Part shown: one piece after another, positions 13,899 through 22,306 of the stretch
Numbering within the stretch: position 1 is the first letter of the stretch
Layout of the letters: each line of letters opens with the position of its first letter
From: RUG11237 sp045126515
GTDB lineage: Bacteria; Bacillota; Clostridia; Lachnospirales; Lachnospiraceae
Direction of reading: 5' to 3'
Length of the DNA: 36,701 bases
Assembly (NCBI GenBank): GCA_045126515.1
Contig: JBGVOM010000084.1
Coordinates: forward strand, 1-36,701
The notes under the pieces: model-generated
What the model saw: the letters and a program-made list of their open reading frames with translations, nothing else
The model's database searches: none
What the model was told of the DNA's origin: nothing
Made by a program: the position numbers and the translations under genes

Positions 13899-15167
13899 TT
13901 ACTTTTTATAATTAATCCTTAATTCAATAGTGTAGATACCATTTTCTGGAGAAATAGTCATTTTTCCGTTGTATTTTTCTACACATCTTTGTACATTTCT
14001 CAATCCAAAACCATGTCCTTTTCGTTTGCTCTGAGAACTTTTTTGGGGTGAATATGGATTTTGAATTCGATAGTATAAAATATCATGATATATGCGTAGT
14101 TGTAGGTGGATATATCGTTTTTCTTGAGGTAATTCCAAGCATGCCGTTATAGCATTATCTAGTGTATTTCCTAGTATTACGTAAGCTTCTACGGCAGAAA
14201 TACCTAATTCATTAGGTACAGATACGTCATAAGAAAAACTGATGTTGGTTTCCTCTATTATGGTTCTGTATTCCGTGAGGATTATGCTGATAACTGAATT
14301 TCCAACATCAATTACGGAGGATAGACTGTTGTATAATTCTTCAGCTTCTCTCAAGACGGTATTTGCTTCATCTGAATGTATACCAATTACTAATGCGCGC
14401 ATTGCTTGAATGTACTTGCTAATATCATGAAGCATTGCACGTGTTTCATTTTGTTCGTCATGAAGTTGTGCATAGTACTGTTCCTGCATTACATAATGAT
14501 GTTCCGCAAGTTCAAGTTCATGTTGGCGTTGAACCGATTCCTGTTTCTGCTCGGCATAAAAGACAATTAATATGTTCAGATATAATAGACCTGCTGCTGC
14601 GATTAAAAAGGAAAGAGGAATATCAGATCCGGTTGAGTGTGCAGATTTGCAGAAGAAGAGTCCTAAAACTATTCCAGATACACAACCAGGAGAGATTGCC
14701 AACAAGAAAGGGAACGTAATTGCTGTTCTTTTGCGGTGTGTTAATACAAGAACGATAAGAACCATAGCAAGTAGTACTGTATGTGAAACGGTTATGCAAA
14801 CAGATCTAGCAATACCATAAGACATAATTGTTTGTATATCCACATCTGATAGTGTAAATACAAAGATTGTAAGGACATCGGTTAAAACGTACAGACAACC
14901 AAAACTTAAGCTTGCATAAATAGATTGCAAAAGATTTGTTTCGAAAAGTGAAAGGCTAATAAACGCCATTGCAACGACACAAAAAAGCAATCTTATGTAC
15001 GATCCGTTTGCAACAAAGGCTAATAAAGCAAGAATCGTTCCAAATACTCCATAAGTACATATCCATGTTAGGATGTTTTTTTCACGCTTGTAAAAGGAAC
15101 CCAACATGAAAAGATGAAATGTATATATTTCCGCAACAACAGCCAATATTTCAGAAAAAATATACAT
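13899..15167 (-). CDS. agrC: AgrC-like sensor histidine kinase (GHKL type)
   Basis: This 422-residue protein has an N-terminal membrane sensor of about six segments (residues ~1-205), then a linker and a HPK10-type kinase core. The phosphoacceptor region AMLHDISKYI carries His247, the N-box is ILGNTLDNAI (Asn334, Asp337, Asn338), and the G-box GHGFGLRN is at 384-391. This organisation is that of AgrC, which binds the AgrD thiolactone outside and phosphorylates AgrA. AGGGAGG just before the ATG lies inside the last codons of agrA, whose stop is 1 base upstream. It should sense the peptide encoded at 12565-12705. The match to AgrC over other HPK10 kinases is by context. Confidence 0.9.
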   Translation of the reverse strand: MYIFSEILAVVAEIYTFHLFMLGSFYKREKNILTWICTYGVFGTILALLAFVANGSYIRLLFCVVAMAFISLSLFETNLLQSIYASLSFGCLYVLTDVLTIFVFTLSDVDIQTIMSYGIARSVCITVSHTVLLAMVLIVLVLTHRKRTAITFPFLLAISPGCVSGIVLGLFFCKSAHSTGSDIPLSFLIAAAGLLYLNILIVFYAEQKQESVQRQHELELAEHHYVMQEQYYAQLHDEQNETRAMLHDISKYIQAMRALVIGIHSDEANTVLREAEELYNSLSSVIDVGNSVISIILTEYRTIIEETNISFSYDVSVPNELGISAVEAYVILGNTLDNAITACLELPQEKRYIHLQLRIYHDILYYRIQNPYSPQKSSQSKRKGHGFGLRNVQRCVEKYNGKMTISPENGIYTIELRINYKK

Positions 15168-15168
15168 A

Positions 15169-15864
15169 TTACCTCCCTAAAAAACGAAATAGTGCTTGAT
15201 TGAAGTCCTTTGCTTTTGTTCTTCCAATAGGAATAATTGCACCGCAATCTAATTTAATTTCTGAAGTGGTTGCAGATGTTAGGTGATCAAGGTTTACGAT
15301 AAAGCTTTTATGCGTAGGTACAAAATAGCCCTTCGGGAGTCGTTTCATTATTTCCTTTAATGTTGTTCTTAAACGAAATGTTTGTTGAGCAGTATGGATA
15401 TTAGCATAATGACCATATACTTCTATGTATTGGACATCTCGTAAACGGACGGTATGTAAGACGCTTTCAACTTGAATAGTGAGCCTATGCGCAGTGGCAT
15501 CTGCAATTGCAACATCAAGAGCTTCACTCAATGAATCATATGAGAGTGGTTTTTGCAAATAACGTATTGCTATTCCATAACCTTTAAGAGCATAAGCATT
15601 ACTTTTTGTTGTAAAAATTATCGTTGGTGGGTTGTCTTTCACTATCAATTCTTTGGCAACATCAAACCCAGACGGCGGCTCCATTTCTATATCCAGGAGA
15701 ACAATATCATATCTATATTTGATTGAAGCATTTAACAAGTCAACGGCGTGAAGAAATGTCGTAATTTTCAATTGATTGTTATCATTGTAAAGATTTACCA
15801 ATTCCATAACTTGAGATAAATCCAACATTTCATCATCACATATTGCGATATGTAACTGATCCAT
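15169..15864 (-). CDS. agrA: AgrA-like LytTR response regulator
   Basis: This 231-residue protein has a receiver domain (1-120) with the acidic pocket Asp10-Asp11, phosphoacceptor Asp58 (VLLDIEM), and Lys105 (YLQKP). A LytTR DNA-binding domain (~135-231) contains YIEVYGHYANIHT, FVPTHKSFIVNLDHL and IPIGRTK. On phosphorylation by the AgrC-like kinase it would bind direct repeats near ACAGTTAAG. I start at the ATG at 15864, where the receiver begins; an in-frame GTG 14 codons earlier has a weak site. The stop overlaps the ribosome site of agrC. Targets are probably agrBD and the secreted-protein and ABC genes downstream. Confidence 0.9.
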   Translation of the reverse strand: MDQLHIAICDDEMLDLSQVMELVNLYNDNNQLKITTFLHAVDLLNASIKYRYDIVLLDIEMEPPSGFDVAKELIVKDNPPTIIFTTKSNAYALKGYGIAIRYLQKPLSYDSLSEALDVAIADATAHRLTIQVESVLHTVRLRDVQYIEVYGHYANIHTAQQTFRLRTTLKEIMKRLPKGYFVPTHKSFIVNLDHLTSATTSEIKLDCGAIIPIGRTKAKDFNQALFRFLGR

Positions 15865-15912
15865 AAAGTGAGCCGTCCTTAAATTATAATTCTGATGCCA
15901 GTTCACCTATAT

Positions 15913-15941
15913 AGTTTAGGGATAGATTTCCTGTTTTGCAA
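15913..15941 (-). promoter_or_regulatory. Candidate promoter of agrA-agrC
   Basis: TTGCAA (-35) and TAAACT (-10) are 17 bases apart on the minus strand, about 50 bases upstream of the agrA ATG. The -10 match is modest. Confidence 0.35.
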
Positions 15942-15999
15942 CAGTGCGTGGCTGTTGTTTGTGCCTGCTTGGATGCAGTTCATGCCACGGTATCAATAG

Positions 16000-16548
16000 C
16001 TAGGATAAGCTGGCATGATATGTTCCTATTTCTTCTAACATATATTGCTGTGTTTCCGCATCAGTGGTGATGGAGATTAAGTAACAGCGAATGGAATACG
16101 TTGCCCCATCATGAACAGAATAAACAATCGGTGATGATGGTTGATAAAGATCGAGTATTACATATCCATTCCAGTGACGAGATAATAATTCTCTGCAATG
16201 GGAACAATAATGCTTTCTTGATGTTGGTTGTACATTTTTTGGAAGGTTAATATTAATCTTCCAGGGGTTGGTGATTATTGTTCCCTTGCTTCCATCAATG
16301 TTTATGAACGAAAAGAAGGATTGGTTTTGAGTTTCTGCTATTTCACCAACCTTAAGTGAGTGTGGCTCATACAATTCTAATTCAACGATTTTCCCGGTGT
16401 TTAAATTAAGCAAACAAGGTGCGTGCCTTTTTATACTAGTACAAATGGCACATCGATTAGGTTCTGGAGGATTCAGTAAGAGTATGAGGCATAGTCCGGC
16501 TATCAGAAAAAGTGACGTGTGAAAAGCAAGTTGCTTTTTATGATTCAT
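16000..16548 (-). CDS. Membrane-anchored Cys-rich protein, unknown
   Basis: This 182-residue protein is of no family I recognise. It has an N-terminal membrane segment (about residues 10-26) with a short basic tail, so most of it lies outside or at the membrane face. Two CxxC pairs (Cys33/Cys36 in CAIC, and Cys115/Cys118 in CSHC) plus Cys45 suggest either a zinc site or disulfides. The ATG has GGAAG 8 bases upstream. It is just upstream of agrA on the same strand (about 135 bp away) with no U-rich terminator between, so it could be co-expressed. It might modulate signalling or be an unrelated passenger. Confidence 0.65.
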   Translation of the reverse strand: MNHKKQLAFHTSLFLIAGLCLILLLNPPEPNRCAICTSIKRHAPCLLNLNTGKIVELELYEPHSLKVGEIAETQNQSFFSFINIDGSKGTIITNPWKININLPKNVQPTSRKHYCSHCRELLSRHWNGYVILDLYQPSSPIVYSVHDGATYSIRCYLISITTDAETQQYMLEEIGTYHASLS

Positions 16549-16737
16549 TGAATTCGCTTCCTTTTATCTAGAAAAATTTTGGTAAAGCCCAAAGGCATAT
16601 TTCTATAATATCGTAAAATATAAGTTTTTTTGAAAAAAGTATTGGATAATTACACATATTATCTTTTGAAGTTTGGGAATACAAAACTCCTGCGTAGTAA
16701 AATTGTAAGGAATATAATCTTCCTAGAGGTGGCCAGT

Positions 16738-17097
16738 ATGTATGACATTGGCAACAGAATAAAAGAGCTTCGGATTAAGCGAGGTTATACTCAGCAAATA
16801 CTTGCCACAAAAATCAATAAAAGCAAAGCAACTATTAGTAGCTATGAAAAAGATATTCAGCTTCCTCCTCTTGAGGTGGCGATTGATATTGCATGTGCAT
16901 TAAATGTGTCTCTAGACTATTTGGTTGGTATAGAACAAGAAAATCATTTATCTTTTAAAGGTTTAAGCCATGAGCAGAGAGAAATCATTGAATTGATTTG
17001 TAGTGATTTCGTAAAAGCTTCTAATGTTACTACGGAATTGACGGTGGATCAGATAAGAATATTGCAAAAGTTAATATTAGCATTTCAACAAAAATAA
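16738..17097 (+). CDS. XRE-family transcriptional regulator
   Basis: This 119-residue protein has an XRE HTH at about residues 5-60 (IKELRIKRGYTQQILATKINK, SKATISSYEKDIQLPP) followed by the repressor-type tail LNVSLDYLVGIE. The C-terminal ~45 residues are helical. The ATG at 16738 has AGAGGTGG upstream; a longer reading starting 36 codons earlier lacks HTH similarity in its extension. It is divergent from the 16000-16548 gene and followed by a strong terminator directly before the sigma-factor gene. It may regulate the sigma module or the divergent gene. Confidence 0.88.
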   Translation: MYDIGNRIKELRIKRGYTQQILATKINKSKATISSYEKDIQLPPLEVAIDIACALNVSLDYLVGIEQENHLSFKGLSHEQREIIELICSDFVKASNVTTELTVDQIRILQKLILAFQQK

Positions 17098-17128
17098 TAC
17101 AGCATTTAACATATATATTAGATATGAG

Positions 17129-17163
17129 ACACGGTTATCACATATTGATGACCGTGTTTTTTT
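17129..17163 (+). terminator. Terminator/attenuator before the sigma-factor gene
   Basis: ACACGGTTATCA and TGATGACCGTGT form a 12-bp stem with one G-T pair and a 5-base loop, followed by seven T (17157-17163). It terminates the XRE gene, and its U-run ends only 19 bases before the next gene's ATG. No promoter fits in that gap, so the sigma gene must rely on read-through here, or on a promoter within or upstream of the hairpin. Confidence 0.85.
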
Positions 17164-17181
17164 GGAAAGAGGGAGTTTCGT

Positions 17182-17700
17182 ATGATGGTTTATCTGATGA
17201 TGATTGATTCGCCGGAGGATCAATCAAAATTTGAAAAGTTATATTTAGAATATCGTGAAGCAATGTATCAGGTCGCATATAGTATTTTACATAACGAATA
17301 TGATGCAGAAGATGTTGTACATCAAGCATTTGTAAAGATTGCGGAAATTATAGAAATTGTTGATGGAAATATATGTCCTCGAACTAAAAGCTTTGTGCTA
17401 CTCATAACAGAACGAAAAGCTATAGATATGTCGAGATATGCTAAACGTCATCCGACTGTGCCATTGGATGAACTTGAAATTGGAATTACAATTGAATATG
17501 ACGGTCCTAACGCTTTAACAAGGTGTATGGCGCAGCTTCCGGCAAATTATAGACAGGTTTTGATGCTTAAACATGCACATGGCTTTAGTTCTAGTGAGAC
17601 TGCAAAAATTCTTGGTTTATCTGAATCAAATGTAATTAAAATTGATCAGAGAGCAAAGAAAAAGCTTTTAGCAATGTGTCTGGAGGAGGGGCTATATTGA
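17182..17700 (+). CDS. ECF-type sigma factor
   Basis: This 172-residue extracytoplasmic-function sigma factor has region 2 at about residues 13-80 (YLEYREAMYQVAYSIL, then EYDAEDVVHQAFVKI) and region 4 at about 113-165 (LPANYRQVLMLKHAHGFSSSETAKILGL, then the recognition helix SESNVIKIDQRAKKKL). GAGGGAG lies 6 bases before the ATG. The last codons overlap the start of the downstream membrane protein (a TTG at 17697), the usual coupling of ECF sigma and anti-sigma genes. It should direct RNA polymerase to the small secreted-protein gene and its own operon when released. Confidence 0.9.
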   Translation: MMVYLMMIDSPEDQSKFEKLYLEYREAMYQVAYSILHNEYDAEDVVHQAFVKIAEIIEIVDGNICPRTKSFVLLITERKAIDMSRYAKRHPTVPLDELEIGITIEYDGPNALTRCMAQLPANYRQVLMLKHAHGFSSSETAKILGLSESNVIKIDQRAKKKLLAMCLEEGLY

Positions 17701-18371
17701 TTACCGATGAAATGCTTGCAGCAGCTGCAAAAGAATTAAGCTTGGCCATGATTGCGGTTTTCCCTGATCCTGAAAAAGAGATTCATAATTTTTCACTAAG
17801 GTTCAATCAAAAAATGAAAAAGCTAGTTCGCAAAACAATTCATCATACTCGCTATCTTTGGATAAGACGAATTGCTGGCTTTGCTCTAGTCCTATTTGTT
17901 GGATTTATGGTTGTGTTTACGATTAGTCCTAGTGTTCGTGCGAATGTGATTGGCTGGATAAAAGAGCAATATGAATCATATATCGAGTATATGTTTCCTA
18001 ATGTACGTTCTGTAGTACAAGAGGAAAAATATATGATGACATTTGTTCCTGAAACATATGAGGAAATCATTTATGTTGATGAAGAGGATTACTGCTTGAC
18101 TGTATACGCAAATAATCTTGGCCAAAAAATCGACTTTCTGTATTCTAAAGATCCTGAGGCTGGTAACATGATGGTGAAGTTAGAAGGATCCACAATTATT
18201 AATACATATATAAATGGTTGTCAGGCAGACATATATCTTCCTGATAATCCAGAGAACGCTACAAGTATTATTTGGTATGATACAGATAAAAATATGATGT
18301 TTTATATTTCTAAAGTATCTTCTATTGAGGAAATAATAAAATTAGCTGAAAATGTAAAATATTATTTTTAG
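17697..18371 (+). CDS. DUF4367-like membrane protein, probable anti-sigma
   Basis: This 224-residue protein has an N-terminal cytoplasmic helical part (about 1-55), one membrane segment (about 59-79, IAGFALVLFVGFMVVFTIS) and an extracellular domain. The outside part (EETYEEIIYVDEED, SIIWYDTDKNMMFYISK) resembles the DUF4367 domain of anti-sigma partners. The start is a TTG overlapping the sigma stop, with a GGAGGAGGGG ribosome site; a GTG 7 codons earlier is also possible but lies in that ribosome site. It likely holds the sigma factor inactive at the membrane until an outside signal arrives. Confidence 0.8.
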   Translation: MITDEMLAAAAKELSLAMIAVFPDPEKEIHNFSLRFNQKMKKLVRKTIHHTRYLWIRRIAGFALVLFVGFMVVFTISPSVRANVIGWIKEQYESYIEYMFPNVRSVVQEEKYMMTFVPETYEEIIYVDEEDYCLTVYANNLGQKIDFLYSKDPEAGNMMVKLEGSTIINTYINGCQADIYLPDNPENATSIIWYDTDKNMMFYISKVSSIEEIIKLAENVKYYF

Positions 18372-18434
18372 TGTCCATTTTTAAGTTCAGTTATTCGTAA
18401 TATATATAGAGCAATAAAAAAGGAGGGTAATTCT

Positions 18435-18791
18435 ATGAAAAAAATATTTGCTCTTATTCTTTCTCTTATCTTGTTAGTTTCTCTGGTCCCAATGTCTGTT
18501 GTAGCGGTAACCCCCAAAGCTCCGTTAATCTATCCGACTCTTTCATTTAATGGGACAACTGCGACGTGTGGATTGGTGGTTTCTGCTGAGAATAATGACC
18601 AAATTTCTGCAACAGTTAAGTTGATGCGTGGGTCAACGGTTGTTGCAACGTGGTATCCGAGTGCGGTTGGTACATTATCGTTCAGTAGAACGGCAACAGT
18701 TTCAAGAAATACAACATATACATTAACAGCACAGGTATATATCAATAATATTGCTCAGGATCCTGCGAGTACTACGAGAACCAATAACTAA
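18435..18791 (+). CDS. Small secreted protein of the sigma module
   Basis: This 118-residue protein has a signal peptide (MKK, hydrophobic core, cleavage near VAVTP-KAP, about residue 26). The mature ~92 residues are Thr-, Ser- and Asn-rich with beta-type strands (TATCGLVVSA, SATVKLMRGSTVVATWYPS). They look like an Ig/fibronectin-like single module, with an NN-rich end. AGGAGGG precedes the ATG. It directly follows the sigma and anti-sigma genes and ends at a strong terminator, so it is probably the regulon's main product. Family unknown; an adhesin-like or signal-ligand role is possible. Confidence 0.75.
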   Translation: MKKIFALILSLILLVSLVPMSVVAVTPKAPLIYPTLSFNGTTATCGLVVSAENNDQISATVKLMRGSTVVATWYPSAVGTLSFSRTATVSRNTTYTLTAQVYINNIAQDPASTTRTNN

Positions 18792-18832
18792 GAATAAGAT
18801 GGTAATACCTTTAGGTGTTACCATCTTATTCT
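18791..18832. terminator. Bidirectional terminator, 19-bp stem
   Basis: AGAATAAGATGGTAATACC and GGTGTTACCATCTTATTCT form a 19-bp stem with one G-T pair and a 4-base loop, with T8 on the plus strand after it. The right arm overlaps the stop region of the convergent XRE gene. It terminates the secreted-protein gene, and probably the opposite one as well. Confidence 0.85.
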
Positions 18833-19164
18833 TTTTTTTGCAATGCACTAATTATTGTAAGTAAAGTACCACGATCGTTTTCGCTAATATTTAAGCACAT
18901 CATCATTAGATTATATAAAGATATGTTATTGAAATACTCATCATATATTATTGATTCCAAATCGGTGACTTGATTCGAGCCAAGTAGATAGTCTGTACTA
19001 ACGTTGAAAAATCTTGCTACAGCTTCCACTGTTTCTCGGCTAGGCATACATCGATTGTTCTCATAATGGGAGATAGAAGAATTAGACAGATAGAGCGCCT
19101 TTGCAATTTCTTTTTGAGAAAGATTATTTCGTGTTCGTAATTCTTTTAATATCTTTCCAAACAT
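18826..19164 (-). CDS. XRE-family transcriptional regulator
   Basis: This 112-residue regulator has an XRE HTH at about residues 5-58 (LKELRTRNNLSQKEIAKALYL, SNSSISHYENNRCMPS) followed by FFNVSTDYLLGSN. A short helical tail (ENDRGTLLTIISALQ) follows. The ATG at 19164 has GGGAAG 8 bases upstream; the next candidate start 2 codons earlier is too close to that site. It is on the minus strand, convergent with the small secreted protein, and the IS21 element sits 64 bp upstream of it, so its promoter region may have been altered by that insertion. Confidence 0.88.
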   Translation of the reverse strand: MFGKILKELRTRNNLSQKEIAKALYLSNSSISHYENNRCMPSRETVEAVARFFNVSTDYLLGSNQVTDLESIIYDEYFNNISLYNLMMMCLNISENDRGTLLTIISALQKKE

Positions 19165-19227
19165 TCTCATCACTTCCCTTATTATTATATACGAAGAGAA
19201 AATAATTAATTTAGACAGAGATAGGAT

Positions 19228-19235
19228 TAAATATA
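19228..19235. repeat. Left target-site duplication of the IS21 copy
   Basis: TAAATATA sits immediately before the TG of the IS left end and is repeated exactly at 21560-21567. An 8-bp duplication is at the upper end of the usual IS21-family range. Confidence 0.8.
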
Positions 19236-19347
19236 TGTAAACGCTAATATAAAAGTGAGCCACTTCGCCGCAAAATGCTCATGAATAATTGAGCCACAGG
19301 AAATGGTCCTCTATAATAGTCTCAGACTATGTAGGGGGCGAGCAAAG

Positions 19348-20759
19348 GTGGTTATTACAGTGGAAATTTACAAACAGATCCGCAAGATGCGTTTGGATGG
19401 CATGAACCAGCGGTAGATTGCCGCAGTGCTGCGTATCTCCCGTAACACAGTCAAGAAATACTGGGACGGCGACAGCGTACCCTGGGAGCGCAAGGACAAC
19501 CGCCGGGAAGCCTCTGTGCTGACTGAGGATGTAGTAGCCTTTGTCTGGCAGTGTCTGGACGAGGATACCCATAATCCCATAAAGCAGCACTACACTGCCA
19601 AGTGCATCTACGACCGTCTGGTGGCCGAACACGGCTTCACCGGAGGAGAGACGACTGTCAGACTGTTGGTGAGAGAACTCCGAGGGAAGCCCCAGGAAGC
19701 TTTTGTACCATTGGCGTTTCCGGTAGGAGATGCCCTGCAAATCGACTGGGGCGAAGCCACTGTCTATCTCAGCGGCGTCAAAACAATAGTCAACCTGTTC
19801 TGCGCCCGGCTTTGCTTCAGTCGTGCGCCCATGGTGCTGGCCTACCGCAGGCAGAACGAGGAGAGCTTTCTGGATGCCCTGGTTCAGGTATTCCAGTACT
19901 TCGGCGGTGTTCCCAGACGAGTGATTTTTGACAATGGCAAGGTTGCTATCAAGGATGGATTCGGTGCCCATGCCCGGAAACAGGCCGGTTATGCCGCGCT
20001 GGCCGCCCACTACGGTTTTGAAGCAGTATTCTGCAATCCTGCTTCTGGCAATGAAAAGGGACTTGTGGAAGGTCTGGTGGGTTACAATCGCCGCAATACT
20101 TGTGTTCCGGTTCCCAAGGTGGATACCATGGAAGAGCTGAACCAACTGTTCCGGGAGAAGTGTCAGAAGTATTTGTCCCACCAGATCCGTGGCAAGGAAT
20201 CTACCGTCGGTACGATGTTTGCAAGGGAGAAAGCGCTGCTGTATCCGCTGCCGGGATATCCCTTTGCCCCCTGCAAGCGTGTCTCTGGTCGGGTGGATCG
20301 TTTCTGCACTGTCCGCTTCGATACGAACAACTACTCCGTTCCCGCAGCCTATTGCGGGAGAGAAGTCGCCATAAAGGCTGGTCCCGAAACGATCTCTATT
20401 TACTGTGAGGGACAGTGTATTTCCCAACATCACCGTTGCTTAGAAAGAAAGCAGAGCATCTATGCACTGGAACACTACCTGCCTCTGTTGGAAAAGAAAG
20501 CCGGGCTATTTTCTATGCAAGACCGGTACAGGACACCCTGCCGGAATATTTTCTCCATTGGCTGCAGAAACAGGATCTTTCTCCCAAGGAACTGGTTGAG
20601 ATTCTGAGTCGCTGCCAGAATGAGGACTGCGAAACCATTATGGCAGAAGAATCCAGTCATATTGCCCCTGCCCGGATTGAAGATACCGTTGTGGTACAGG
20701 CAGTGGATCTGCACGTCTACGACGCTTTCCTGTGTGGAAAGGCAAGTGCTACGGTATGA
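19348..20759 (+). pseudogene. istA: istA transposase pseudogene
   Basis: IS21-family DDE transposase. It has an HTH (IAAVLRISRNTVKKYWDG) and a catalytic core starting with LQIDWGEATVYL (first Asp) and including VIFDNGKVAI (second Asp). It starts at a GTG at 19348. A TAG at 19414-19416 replaces what looks like a Gln codon (CAG) at codon 23. Near 20515-20525 the frame shifts: the open frame continues as AGLFSMQDRYR, while the family-like sequence AIFYARPVQDTL, LPEYFLHWLQKQDL is in another frame down to 20759. So at least one nonsense change and one frameshift are present. Confidence 0.88.
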
Positions 20760-21551
20760 ACGCAGCAGATGAGCTGATTCGGTTCTATGCGAAACAGCTG
20801 AAGATCCCGTCCTTTATGGAATACCGGGAGGTCCTGCGGCAGGCTGATCCGTCTGCCGGGTTTGCTGACCTGCTGCTGGAACTTATGAAAGCAGAAACGG
20901 CGTCCAGACAGGAGAACCAGAACAGATGACGGCTCAAGGCTGCCGGATTTCCCTACACCAAAACAATGGAGGAGTTCGACTGCAGTTAGCTAAATGAAGC
21001 AGTATCTCCACTGTTCCTGCAGGAACTGGCCAGCTGTCAGTTTATACAGAACAGGCAGAATGTCATTATGATTGGCAATCCGGGACGGGGCAAGACACAT
21101 CTGGCCATTGCGCTGGGGTTGAAAGCCTGCACCCAGGGATATAACATCCTGTTTAAGAATGCTGCAACATTGTCAACGGAGTTGTGTGAAGCAAAGGACA
21201 ACTACCATCTGGGCAAGCTGGAACGGACGCTGGCCAAAGCGGATCTGCTGATCCTGGACGAGCTGAGTTATCTTAGTTTCAACCGGAACCAGTCAGAGCC
21301 TACTGTTTAAGGTCATTTCTGACCAAAGTGAAAAGAGTAGCACCATTGTGACCACAAACCTGCCGTTCTCCAAGTGGACGGACCTGTTTGAGAATACCAC
21401 AATGGTAGCTGCCCTGATTGACCGGCTGACATTCCGCAGTCATGTGCTGGATATGAACGGGGATTCCTACCGATTGAAAGCTACCATGCAAAACAAATGT
21501 AGGCAGGGTGGCTTAAATAATCGTGAGCGCAGTGGCTCACTTTTTCATTGA
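20756..21551 (+). pseudogene. istB: istB ATPase pseudogene
   Basis: IS21-family helper ATPase. It overlaps istA as ATGA. It opens with MNAADELIRFYAKQLKIPSF and has Walker A GNPGRGKTHL and Walker B LLILDELSYLSF. A TGA at about 20927 follows QENQNR, and a TAG follows FDCS; family-like residues continue in the same frame after each stop. A frameshift near 21295 moves the C-terminal part (STIVTTNLPFSKW, ALIDRLTFRSHVLDMNG) to another frame. It is therefore broken at three places. Confidence 0.88.
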
Positions 21552-21559
21552 CATTTACA

Positions 21560-21567
21560 TAAATATA
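21560..21567. repeat. Right target-site duplication of the IS21 copy
   Basis: TAAATATA follows the final CA of the IS and matches the left copy exactly. Confidence 0.8.
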
Positions 21568-21600
21568 GTTGATTACCAGAAATAATAGTTATACTATTAA

Positions 21601-21640
21601 AAAAATATAGCGCAAATAAATGTATTTGCGCTATATTTTT
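21601..21640. terminator. Perfect 18-bp hairpin before the second sigma gene
   Basis: AAAAATATAGCGCAAATA and TATTTGCGCTATATTTTT are perfect inverted repeats around AATG, with U-runs in both directions. It is a symmetric, bidirectional intrinsic terminator that isolates the sigma gene at 21761. With the IS removed, the nearest upstream gene would be the XRE gene at 18826-19164, which points away from it. Confidence 0.8.
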
Positions 21641-21760
21641 TTGCATTTTATTACTACAAATTGTAAAATTCTAGAAATTAGCATAAAAAATTCACAGGTT
21701 TGTTGCAAAAATGTCTGTTTTTCCGTAATTATATATAGAGTCCCTGAGAGGAGACAGTTA

Positions 21761-22306
21761 ATGGGTACACGTAAAGAGCTTTTTGAGATTTCTACGGATG
21801 ATAGACAATTCTTTGACAAAATTTATGAAGAACACAGAAGTTTTATGTATTCTTTAGCACGAAAATATGTTGACAGGCAATCTGACTCTGAAGATATAGT
21901 CCAAGATGCTGTGGAACGTTTATTACGAAATATTAAAACTCTTAGAAATATGCCAAGTTATAGATTAAGGAAATACATCGTTCTTACAATTAGGACAGCT
22001 TATATAGATAGTGAAAGAAAAAAGCGTAGAAATAATATGATTTGTTTAGATGATATTTCTGTTGAAAAGATTATTAAAGAAGCCAATATATCTACGAAAA
22101 TATCAGATGATTATTCATGTTATGCGGATCTCGAGAAATTAAAAAAAGAATTACCAGAACGTGATTGGCTTCTTCTTGAAGGCAAATTTATTCATGGCTA
22201 CTCACAGAGTGAATTGGAAAAAATAGCAGGTGTGTCTCCAGACAGCATTCGGATGATTATCTGTAGAGCAAAAAGGAAAGCGAGAAAAATACTATCTTCA
22301 AAGTAG
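21761..22306 (+). CDS. ECF-type sigma factor
   Basis: This 181-residue sigma factor has region 2 at about residues 18-85 (FDKIYEEHRSFMYSLARKYVD, then SDSEDIVQDAVERLL) and region 4 at about 125-178 (LKKELPERDWLLLEGKFIHGYSQSELEKIAGV, then SPDSIRMIICRAKRKA). The ATG at 21761 has GAGAGGAG 7 bases upstream; a longer reading would begin in the terminator. No anti-sigma gene follows. A 23-residue possible ORF and a small secreted-protein gene lie further downstream on the same strand. It is distinct from the 17182 sigma factor but has the same domain plan. Confidence 0.9.
   Translation: MGTRKELFEISTDDRQFFDKIYEEHRSFMYSLARKYVDRQSDSEDIVQDAVERLLRNIKTLRNMPSYRLRKYIVLTIRTAYIDSERKKRRNNMICLDDISVEKIIKEANISTKISDDYSCYADLEKLKKELPERDWLLLEGKFIHGYSQSELEKIAGVSPDSIRMIICRAKRKARKILSSK

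Larger units (their letters stand above)
19236..21559 (+). mobile_element. IS21-family insertion sequence (decayed), 2324 bp
   Basis: The ends are TG...CA. The left end TGTAAACGCTAATATAAAAG continues GTGAGCCACT and matches the right end, read inverted, at 24 of the first 29 positions. Inner repeats ATTGAGCCAC and GTGGCTTAAAT echo the tip motif, like the multiple transposase-binding sites of IS21 elements. Inside are istA and istB in the usual order with ATGA overlap. Both are broken, so the copy is inactive on its own. It is much more GC-rich than its surroundings. It is inserted between the XRE gene (18826) and the terminator at 21601. Confidence 0.92.

Noticed and set aside
19327..20433. 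A 368-codon minus-strand frame
   Set aside because: It is antisense to istA, whose catalytic motifs are clear. GC-rich transposase DNA often leaves the opposite strand open.
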